DNA from: Bacteroidia bacterium
GTDB taxonomy: Bacteria > Bacteroidota > Bacteroidia > Flavobacteriales > Flavobacteriaceae
Length of the DNA: 64,000 bases
Assembly: GCA_030430385.1 (NCBI GenBank)
Contig: JAUIFO010000008.1
Coordinates: forward strand, 1-64,000
Reading direction: 5' to 3'
A model generated the notes under the pieces. That model was not told where the DNA came from and made no database searches. It saw nothing but the letters and a program-made list of their open reading frames with translations. Within the stretch, counting starts at the first letter, position 1, and each line of letters begins with the position of its first letter. Below, piece after piece: positions 53,929 to 61,567 of the stretch. The position numbers were made by a program, and so were the translations under genes.

Positions 53929-55404
53929 CTAACTAAACTTTTTTTGAAGCTCAGAAACTGTGGCAGCAATGGTCTTGTCCTTTTCTGAGCGTTTCAAAAC
54001 TTTTGGCTCAACTTGTCTTACGTCGCAGTCTTTAATGGAACAGCGTTCACAAGTCACACCAACATCAACAGGTTTAGGCGGTTTGCTCTGTAAAAATGTA
54101 ATTTTTTTTCGACTTTGATTGTCAGATAAAATACCAATGCTTATACTTCTGTAGGTATTGCTTTTAAAAGGGTCTGGTGTTGCTGTAGACAGTACCAAAT
54201 AACTAGAATTCTCATCTGGATAGTTTGAGAGTTGAATATCAGAATAATGGTTTGCCTTTGAAGGATCCGCTTGATTTAAAACCTTGAGGGATATCCAGCG
54301 TCTACAGTAATGCTCATTGGTTTCATTGGCATGAGGCGACTGTTTTTTTGATAGGTGTAACTCCTTATTCAGGTCATATCGCTTGCTGTCTTTTCTATGA
54401 GAAAACCTTAGGAAGAATAGATTTTTGAGATTAAAATCTTTGGGTAAAATATTGGTCATGCGTTGATACACAGATTCAGGAGAAGCATTATAATTGTTGA
54501 ATATAGATTCAAAATCTTTGATTTTAAATGTAGATTTAGAAAATAATTGCTTCAGATCAGATACCAGTTGTTTTCTAGGAATTACAAGTGCTCCAGCAAA
54601 ATAAGAGGCATAAAAATTATTCAGAACTTGATCGAAGTTATCAAACTTTATCCATGAAAAGGTATAGAGTCGTTCTTCAATTTCTAAATAATTATAGGCA
54701 ATTTCTTTAGCATAAATAAACGCCTTTTGTGCATCATCAATATCTTTAGATAACAAGAGTGTCTTAGATTTTGGAACAAATACCGAGCGCAAATTTTCAA
54801 GCGCATCATAATTTGATATTTCAGAATCATTTATCGTATAACCATAAACTTCAATAAGGATGTCTTCAAGTTCATCTGATTGAATGGGTTTGCTTAAATC
54901 GACATGATAGTGTTTTGCAAAACCAATAACAGCGTGTTCAAGGTCTTCAAAGTAATTATTATTAGCTTCTTGATACGACCTTACAGAAGCGAGATAAAAA
55001 CTTTCTTTACTAAAATTATAGTTTTTCGCTATTTCAATAATGGTACTTATAAAGGCGGTTACTTTTATAGGTGCATTCGAAACAATATCAATAAGCGTAC
55101 TTTCTTGAATTCCAAACAACTCTAACGGTATTTCCTTTAGAATTTTTGATTGTAAGATTTCACCAATTGGAGCTAGATTTTTGTCCAATTTTAATGACAC
55201 TAATTCGTCATAAGGAACTTCTAAACATTCAGATAAAATTGAAATTTTATCAGGTTTAGGATATTTTTTTCCTTTTTCTATCTCGTTCAAATACGACTTT
55301 GAAAGTCCGCTTAGTTTGGATAGTCCAAACAAGGAAAGCTCCCTATCTGTACGGACTTGCTTCAGTTTTAAACCGAAAATCAATTTGATATAATCTTCTT
55401 CCAT
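53929..55404 (-). CDS. RamB/ScfR-like XRE regulator of acetate and glyoxylate metabolism
   Basis: An N-terminal XRE HTH (about residues 10-65; LSLFGLSKLSGLSKSYLNEI) is followed by an IrrE/ImmA-like region and a C-terminal domain with Cys452, Cys455 and Cys460 (TCERCSIKDC). The plan and the length of 491 residues match RamB of Corynebacterium and the ScfR group of short-chain fatty acid regulators. The IrrE-like region has lost the zinc-protease HExxH: the equivalent segment reads AKEIAYNYL (232-240), so it should bind rather than cleave. It diverges from aceB and flanks acs. A three-copy repeat in the shared promoter is the probable operator. Confidence 0.85.
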   Translation of the reverse strand: MEEDYIKLIFGLKLKQVRTDRELSLFGLSKLSGLSKSYLNEIEKGKKYPKPDKISILSECLEVPYDELVSLKLDKNLAPIGEILQSKILKEIPLELFGIQESTLIDIVSNAPIKVTAFISTIIEIAKNYNFSKESFYLASVRSYQEANNNYFEDLEHAVIGFAKHYHVDLSKPIQSDELEDILIEVYGYTINDSEISNYDALENLRSVFVPKSKTLLLSKDIDDAQKAFIYAKEIAYNYLEIEERLYTFSWIKFDNFDQVLNNFYASYFAGALVIPRKQLVSDLKQLFSKSTFKIKDFESIFNNYNASPESVYQRMTNILPKDFNLKNLFFLRFSHRKDSKRYDLNKELHLSKKQSPHANETNEHYCRRWISLKVLNQADPSKANHYSDIQLSNYPDENSSYLVLSTATPDPFKSNTYRSISIGILSDNQSRKKITFLQSKPPKPVDVGVTCERCSIKDCDVRQVEPKVLKRSEKDKTIAATVSELQKKFS

Positions 55405-55423
55405 AAAAACAAATATAGCATAA

Positions 55424-55474
55424 TTTGCGAATATCTATAAATAGCGAAAAAATAAATTTAGCGAACGTTCGCTT
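55424..55474. promoter_or_regulatory. Three 17-bp iterons with a central palindrome, aceB/regulator operator
   Basis: GCGAA occurs at 55427, 55444 and 55461, each exactly 17 bp apart and preceded by T(T/A)(T/A)-like bases. The third copy is part of a perfect 14-bp palindrome, AGCGAACGTTCGCT (55460-55473). The array fills the divergent promoter between the RamB-like regulator and aceB and is the likely binding site of that regulator. Confidence 0.65.
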
Positions 55475-55524
55475 GTTTTTTTTAAAAATTGGTTGTAACA
55501 TTGTTTCATCAAAAATTTAACAGT

Positions 55525-57123
55525 ATGGAAACTTCAGTAGTAACAGATCAAAAACTTAAATTCTCACCTTCAGTAAGCAATACGTATCCAAATATCTTAA
55601 CCGATGATGCCTTAGTATTTCTTTCAGAATTACACGAACGGTTCAATACATCTCGATTAGATTTATTAGAACGTCGAGAAAAGCAACAAGAAGTTTTTGA
55701 TGCTGGTAAGTGGCCAACATTCCCTGTAGAAACTCAACATATTAGAGCATCTCAATGGAAAGCTGCACCAATTCCTGAAGATCTTTTAGACAGACGCGTG
55801 GAGATTACTGGTCCTGTTGATCGTAAAATGGTTATCAATGCTCTAAATTCTGGCGCCAAAACATTTATGGCAGATTTTGAGGATAGCAATGCGCCTAGTT
55901 GGACAAACACTATGGAAGGTCAACAAAATATGATCGATGCCAATGCTAAATCCATTACACTATTTAACGAAGCCAACGGAAAGCATTACAAGCTAAATCC
56001 TGAAACAGCTGTGCTTATGATTCGTCCTCGCGGATTGCATTTAGAGGAAAAACATCTTAGTATTAATGGCGAATTTTTATCTGGAAGTCTAGTAGACTTC
56101 GGACTCTACGTCTTTCATAATAGTAAAACACTACTTGAAAACAATTCTGCTCCATACTTTTATTTACCTAAGCTAGAGCATTACTTAGAAGCACGATGGT
56201 GGAATAAGGTTTTTGAATTTGCGCAAGCTTATCTTGGTGTACCACAAGGAACGTTTAAAGCTACCTTGTTGATTGAAACAATTACGGCTAGCTTTCAGTT
56301 GGATGAATTTATTTACGAGCTCAAAGATCACATTGTTGGTTTAAATTGCGGACGATGGGATTATATATTTTCATACATCAAAAAGTTTCGAAACCATCCA
56401 AATTTTATAGTTCCAAATCGAGATCAAGTGACTATGACGACACCTTTTATGGAAGCGTATTCTAAATTGGTTATAAAAACTTGTCATAAACGCGGCATTC
56501 ATGCTATGGGTGGAATGGCGGCACAAATTCCAATTAGAAATAATCCAAAAGCTAATGCTGAAGCTCTTGAAAAAGTACGATTAGATAAGGAACGTGAAGT
56601 TAAAAATGGACATGATGGTACTTGGGTTGCGCATCCTGCTTTAGTTGATGTCGCAATGACAGAGTTTGATAAATACATGCCAACAGCCAATCAGATAGAC
56701 AAACCGTTTGAGGCGTATTCAATTTCTGAAGCAGATTTGGTTGAAATGCCTAAAGGTTATATTTCTGAATCTGGAATTAGAAAGAATATTAATGTCGGAA
56801 TTCTGTATTTGGAAGCTTGGTTAAGAGGTTATGGTGCTGTGGCTTTGTATCATTTAATGGAAGATGCTGCAACAGCTGAAATTTCAAGAACTCAGGTGTG
56901 GCATTGGTTAAAGAATACTGTCAAACTTGATGACGGAAGACGTTTTGACAATGCACTATTTGAAACCATATTTGATGATGAAGTTGAAAAGATTATCACT
57001 GAAGTAGGTGAGGGTCGAATTAAAAACACAAAATTCTGCGAAGCGATCACATTATTCAAAACCTTAGTAACACAATCTGAGTTTGAAGAATTTCTTACGC
57101 TTTTAGCATATCAGCAATTATAA
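55525..57123 (+). CDS. aceB: Malate synthase A
   Basis: The 532-residue protein matches malate synthase A, with FMADFEDSNAPSWTNTMEGQ and MIRPRGLHLEE (catalytic Arg region) and GLNCGRWDYIFSYIK (metal/catalytic region). It condenses glyoxylate with acetyl-CoA to malate. I chose ATG 55525 (METSVVTDQK); an in-frame TTG 36 bp upstream is less likely. Isocitrate lyase follows 84 bp downstream, forming the glyoxylate shunt operon. Confidence 0.95.
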   Translation: METSVVTDQKLKFSPSVSNTYPNILTDDALVFLSELHERFNTSRLDLLERREKQQEVFDAGKWPTFPVETQHIRASQWKAAPIPEDLLDRRVEITGPVDRKMVINALNSGAKTFMADFEDSNAPSWTNTMEGQQNMIDANAKSITLFNEANGKHYKLNPETAVLMIRPRGLHLEEKHLSINGEFLSGSLVDFGLYVFHNSKTLLENNSAPYFYLPKLEHYLEARWWNKVFEFAQAYLGVPQGTFKATLLIETITASFQLDEFIYELKDHIVGLNCGRWDYIFSYIKKFRNHPNFIVPNRDQVTMTTPFMEAYSKLVIKTCHKRGIHAMGGMAAQIPIRNNPKANAEALEKVRLDKEREVKNGHDGTWVAHPALVDVAMTEFDKYMPTANQIDKPFEAYSISEADLVEMPKGYISESGIRKNINVGILYLEAWLRGYGAVALYHLMEDAATAEISRTQVWHWLKNTVKLDDGRRFDNALFETIFDDEVEKIITEVGEGRIKNTKFCEAITLFKTLVTQSEFEEFLTLLAYQQL

Positions 57124-57134
57124 AAACAAAAAAT

Positions 57135-57167
57135 AATCCCGCTAATGCGGCAACATTAAACGGGATT
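57135..57167 (+). other. Intercistronic hairpin between aceB and aceA
   Basis: AATCCCG (57135-57141) pairs with CGGGATT (57161-57167), and a competing inner hairpin CCGC-TAAT-GCGG exists at 57139-57150. There is no T-run. The two folds are mutually exclusive. It may tune mRNA stability or the ratio of the two glyoxylate enzymes. Confidence 0.55.
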
Positions 57168-57207
57168 CATATTAAATCAAAAACGTTCATTAATACCTTT
57201 CAAAATT

Positions 57208-58839
57208 ATGAAAAATTTACAACAAAGCCATTATGCTTCAGCATTACAAACGGTTAAAGATCTCAAGGCAAAGTTTGGGAGTACTTGGAATGCTATAAAT
57301 CCTGAACACGCAGCCAGAATGACGGTTCAAAATCAATTTAAAACAGGCTTGGATATTGCAAAATACACAGCTGCATTGATGCGAAACGATATGGCTGAGT
57401 ATGATGCCGATGCTTCAAAATTCACACAGTCGTTAGGATGCTGGCATGGATTTGTTGCACAACAGAAAATGATCGCTGTTAAAAAGCATCATAAAACGAC
57501 TAATAAGAAATACTTATACCTTTCTGGATGGATGGTAGCTGCTTTGCGTTCAGAATTTGGACCTCTGCCAGATCAGTCGATGCACGAAAAAACAGCAGTG
57601 CCTGCACTAATTGCAGAAATTTATGACTTTTTACGTCAAGCAGATGCGATTGAACTCAATGATTTGTACAGACGTCAAGCTCTTGGTGAAGATGTTCAAA
57701 ATGAGCTTGATAATTTTGAATCACACATCGTTCCTATTATTGCAGATATTGATGCTGGTTTTGGTAATGAAGAAGCCACCTATTTATTAGCTAAAAAAAT
57801 GATTCAAGCTGGTGCTTGTGCAATTCAAATTGAGAATCAGGTTTCTGATGCCAAACAATGTGGCCATCAAGATGGAAAGGTAACTGTTCCACATGAGGAT
57901 TTTATAGCGAAACTCAATGCTGTACGTTATGCATTTCTCGAATTGGGAGTCGATGATGGTATCATTGTAGCGCGAACAGATTCTGAAGGTGCTGGTCTTA
58001 CCCAAAAACTTCCTGTTAGTAAAACACCTGGTGATTTAGCGTCACAATATTTGGCTTTCATTGATGCTGAAGTGGTTGCACTTGAAGACGCTGAAGATGA
58101 TGATGTGCTTATTAAGCGTGACGGAAAATTAATGCGACCAATGCGTTTGCCTAATGGCTTATATAAGTTTAAGGAGGGAACCAATATTGATAGAGTTGTT
58201 TTGGATTGTATTACGAGTCTTCAAAATGGTGCTGATTTGTTATGGATCGAAACTCCAACTCCTAATGTCAAACAAATTGCACATATGATTAATAGAGTTC
58301 GTAAGGTTGTACCTAATGCAAAATTGGTTTATAACAATTCACCATCTTTCAATTGGACATTAAATTTCAGAAATCAAGCTTATGATGATATGTTAGCTGA
58401 AGGCGAAAACATGACAGCCTATGATAGAAATAACCTGATGGATGCACAATATGACGATACTGAATTATGTTTTAGAGCAGATGAAAAGATCAAGACCTTT
58501 CAGATGGATGGTGCTAAAGAAGCTGGTATTTTCCATCATCTAATTACCTTACCAACCTATCATACAACAGCATTACACATGAATGATCTAACTGAAGGTT
58601 ATTTTGGTGCTGAAGGTATGTTAGCTTATGTGAAACACGTTCAACGTGAAGAGATCAGGAAAGGTGTGGCTTGTGTGAAGCATCAACGTATGGCAGGATC
58701 TGATTTAGGAGATGACCATAAAACGTTTTTTGCAGGTGATAAGGCCTTAAAAGCTGGTGGTGAGAAAAACACGTCCAATCAATTTAAGACCAATGACAAC
58801 ACTGCTCAAGTCAAGAAAAAATTAAGCATCGTGGCTTAA
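57208..58839 (+). CDS. aceA: Isocitrate lyase
   Basis: The protein of 543 residues carries the catalytic motif KQCGHQ with Cys218, metal-binding region IADIDAGFGNEEATYLLAKK and IVARTDSEGAGL. It is the longer ICL form (around 530 residues) found in some bacteria, compared with about 430 for E. coli. It splits isocitrate to glyoxylate and succinate, allowing growth on acetate. It is second in the aceB-aceA unit. Confidence 0.95.
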   Translation: MKNLQQSHYASALQTVKDLKAKFGSTWNAINPEHAARMTVQNQFKTGLDIAKYTAALMRNDMAEYDADASKFTQSLGCWHGFVAQQKMIAVKKHHKTTNKKYLYLSGWMVAALRSEFGPLPDQSMHEKTAVPALIAEIYDFLRQADAIELNDLYRRQALGEDVQNELDNFESHIVPIIADIDAGFGNEEATYLLAKKMIQAGACAIQIENQVSDAKQCGHQDGKVTVPHEDFIAKLNAVRYAFLELGVDDGIIVARTDSEGAGLTQKLPVSKTPGDLASQYLAFIDAEVVALEDAEDDDVLIKRDGKLMRPMRLPNGLYKFKEGTNIDRVVLDCITSLQNGADLLWIETPTPNVKQIAHMINRVRKVVPNAKLVYNNSPSFNWTLNFRNQAYDDMLAEGENMTAYDRNNLMDAQYDDTELCFRADEKIKTFQMDGAKEAGIFHHLITLPTYHTTALHMNDLTEGYFGAEGMLAYVKHVQREEIRKGVACVKHQRMAGSDLGDDHKTFFAGDKALKAGGEKNTSNQFKTNDNTAQVKKKLSIVA

Positions 58840-58892
58840 AAATAACCAAGTTAGACTATGACATAGTTCTAGTACTTAGTTTTTAGTTAGGG

Positions 58893-58922
58893 AAAAACAC
58901 ACTCATTTGAGTGTGTTTTTTT
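58893..58922. terminator. Bidirectional terminator between aceA and exonuclease gene
   Basis: AAAAACACACTCA pairs perfectly with TGAGTGTGTTTTT around two T residues, with an A-run and T-run at the ends. It serves both aceA on the plus strand and the exonuclease gene on the minus strand, whose stop is at 58934. Confidence 0.93.
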
Positions 58923-58933
58923 GATGCTTTTGT

Positions 58934-59581
58934 TCAGAACCAAGAGAAGAAATGTTTTAAGCGTAATCGTTTGTGCTTTAACTTCAGTTTTGCAGTTAAT
59001 TTCAAAAATAAAATTGCGGTTAAGTAAGCATCACCAGAGGCTGTATGTCTGTCGTGCATAGTAATATTAAAAATTCGGCAAAGCTCGTCAAGACTATAAG
59101 ACTTAGAATCATTAATATATTTTGTTTTTTTATGAAGCTTTCCTGTATCAATAACCTGATTTTTAAGTTTGGGTAAATCCAGTCTTTTGAGAGCTTCATT
59201 TATCATAGCAATATCAAAAGCAGCATGATGCGCAACTAAAACGGCATTTTTGATGTGTCCTAAAAATAATTTTATGCTTTCTTCCTCACTAATTTTTGAT
59301 AGCGAACCCTCTTTAAGTATACCATGAATCTCAACAGTTTCTGGGTTAAATGTCTCTTGTTTGATAAAGCATTCAAAATTATCAGAAATATCGATTTGAA
59401 AATTTAAAATTGCAACAGTTCCGATGGAAAGAATCCTATCACTTTTAAAATTTAAACCTGTAGTTTCTGTATCAAAAACAACAAAACGAACGCTTTCAAT
59501 ATTTTGAATATCTTCTTCAAAAGCATTTAGATATGTCTTGTAGAATTCAGGAAGGTCTTTATGTTTGTTGAACCAAGACAT
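58934..59581 (-). CDS. DnaQ-like 3'-5' exonuclease
   Basis: DEDDh exonuclease motifs are complete: VVFDTETTGLNF (Exo I), HHAAFDIAM (Exo II) and HDRHTASGDAYLT (Exo III). The rest of the 215 residues is compact with a very basic C-terminus (KLKLKHKRLRLKHF). It resembles the proofreading subunit of DNA polymerase III but is probably a separate nuclease. Its ATG overlaps the stop of the DUF294 gene (TAATG), so the two are translated together, a pairing also seen in other bacteria next to acetate genes. Confidence 0.88.
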   Translation of the reverse strand: MSWFNKHKDLPEFYKTYLNAFEEDIQNIESVRFVVFDTETTGLNFKSDRILSIGTVAILNFQIDISDNFECFIKQETFNPETVEIHGILKEGSLSKISEEESIKLFLGHIKNAVLVAHHAAFDIAMINEALKRLDLPKLKNQVIDTGKLHKKTKYINDSKSYSLDELCRIFNITMHDRHTASGDAYLTAILFLKLTAKLKLKHKRLRLKHFFSWF

Positions 59582-61482
59582 TACATCATTTGCGATAATT
59601 TAAAACGTATGCGAATTAATTCCTGAATGTCCTTTATAGGTTTGAAACTACTTTTGAGTTTTAAACGATCTGATTTTGAAAGACGGTCAATAGCAATGTA
59701 TCGTCCAGAAGTATTGCTTTTTAAGCCATGTTGCGTCCTAAAGCGTAATAGAACCCTAAATGCTTGAATACATGATTCGTACAGATCACTATTTTGCGGT
59801 TCTAGTTCACATAATTTTTTGTAGCGATTAATCGTATTGTTCACATCTTTAATTTTATGTGATAAAATTAATAACCGAGCAGCATCTACCAACGGCATCA
59901 TTGCTCTAGCTTTAATGTCAAATTGATCTTTGTGGTCACCAGAATCTTCAACTAGAAAATTTCTAAAAAAGCTTAAAGGCGGTGGATTGGTCAAGGCATT
60001 TTTGCCGAGAAAATTCAGAAAGATTTCATAGCTATCAATAGCATTAAAAATACTATCAGACATCTCATTAACTAGATTATGATTGCCATATACATAATCG
60101 TAATCAAAAAAAATGGTACACAACATTATTTTATCAGTATTAGGATGCGTGATCCATGTTCTAAACTGTGATTTCCATTCTGAAACAGACAAACACCATT
60201 TAGGATTACTTGCCATCATTTTTGCTGGGCAAAGTTCAAAACCAACAGTATTGAGTTTTTGATTTACGGCCTCAGATAGCTTCAAGAAGTAAGACTTTGC
60301 ATCTGTATTGTCTGTAGTATCTTCATACACCAAGGCATTATCTTGATCTGTGAGAAGAAGTTGTTCTTTTCGACCTTGACTTCCAATGGCTAACCAAGTA
60401 AAAGTTGTAGGAGGCTCTAGTTCTAATTCTTTTGTACTTAATCTGATACAGCGTTTTGTTATGGCATCATTGATGGCAGAAATGATATTACTTATAAAAG
60501 TAATGGGAATGCTCTGTTCGATATAATTTTGCAATAGATATTGAGCCTTTTCTCGTATATGTCGTAATTGTTCAGCGGTTAAGGCACGTTTTATTTCCTT
60601 GATCAATACTGAAGGATTATTACCATGAATAACGATAATATCATGTTCTGACAAAATGCCAACCAAATCTGAGTGAATAGTCCCATCTTTAGTGATACAT
60701 AAATGAGAGATTTCGTGCTTAAGCATAGCTATTTGGGCCTCAGCGACTGTAATAGAATCAGGAAAAGTAATAACTGGAGACGACATGATAGCTGAAACAG
60801 GTTCGGCAATAAGGTGCGTACCAGTAGCAATTTTATTTCGTAAATCTTTGTCTGTAATAATTCCCAAGGGCTTATGATTCTCTGCAATAATTATTGAGCC
60901 TACTTTATTGGAACTCATAATTAAAGCAGCATCTTGAATTGTTGTTTTTGGTTTACAGGTAATTGGATTTTTAGAAAATGAAGCCGATTGTACCTCTGTA
61001 AAACTTGAGGTATTGGGCTGTAAAATGGTTTCGGTAGCGAAAAGCGTTCCTTTATCTTCGTCTGAATATGGATTACGCGTGTTAGTTGCAAATGAAGCAA
61101 TGATAAACCTATTGGCTTTGATGTTTGTATTGAGGACATCTTCAATAAGCGTCGCTGGAATACCGTAAACAATACTTTCTTCAGTTGCTATGGCATGGAG
61201 TAGATATTGATCTTTTCTAATGATGGCACGTAACCCAAAGATATCACCTTCATCACATTGATCGACTAAAGTTTGATCTCTATATATTCCTATTGCGCCA
61301 TCCTTGACAACATAAAAGCAATCGTGTAAAGCTTCTTGTTGTTTAAAAACCGTACTGTTTTTCTCAAAATAAGATACTTTAACCTGCTTAGAAATAATTA
61401 ATAGCTGATCACGTGAGAGTGACTCAAAAGGAGGAAATCCCTTTAGAAAATCAAGTATACGTTCAGCAATAGTATTCTTCAT
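59581..61482 (-). CDS. cNMP-binding/CBS/DUF294 nucleotidyltransferase-like protein
   Basis: Domains in order: a cyclic-nucleotide-binding-type domain (about residues 15-125; GDIFGLRAIIRKDQ), two CBS domains (about 165-290), a DUF294 nucleotidyltransferase-like domain (about 330-460; GSQGRKEQLLLTDQDNALVY with the two catalytic-type Asp) and a DUF294 C-terminal helical domain to 633. The parts suggest nucleotide sensing and modification of a partner. Such genes commonly lie next to acs or acetate permease genes, and aceA is nearby here, so a role in carbon-status signalling is inferred. Confidence 0.87.
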   Translation of the reverse strand: MKNTIAERILDFLKGFPPFESLSRDQLLIISKQVKVSYFEKNSTVFKQQEALHDCFYVVKDGAIGIYRDQTLVDQCDEGDIFGLRAIIRKDQYLLHAIATEESIVYGIPATLIEDVLNTNIKANRFIIASFATNTRNPYSDEDKGTLFATETILQPNTSSFTEVQSASFSKNPITCKPKTTIQDAALIMSSNKVGSIIIAENHKPLGIITDKDLRNKIATGTHLIAEPVSAIMSSPVITFPDSITVAEAQIAMLKHEISHLCITKDGTIHSDLVGILSEHDIIVIHGNNPSVLIKEIKRALTAEQLRHIREKAQYLLQNYIEQSIPITFISNIISAINDAITKRCIRLSTKELELEPPTTFTWLAIGSQGRKEQLLLTDQDNALVYEDTTDNTDAKSYFLKLSEAVNQKLNTVGFELCPAKMMASNPKWCLSVSEWKSQFRTWITHPNTDKIMLCTIFFDYDYVYGNHNLVNEMSDSIFNAIDSYEIFLNFLGKNALTNPPPLSFFRNFLVEDSGDHKDQFDIKARAMMPLVDAARLLILSHKIKDVNNTINRYKKLCELEPQNSDLYESCIQAFRVLLRFRTQHGLKSNTSGRYIAIDRLSKSDRLKLKSSFKPIKDIQELIRIRFKLSQMM

Positions 61483-61567
61483 CTTACTAATTTATAGAAA
61501 ATTAATAGGATAAAAGCTGCATATTATCATCTAATTGCTAAAATGCTATAGCTTAAATGATCAAGAC

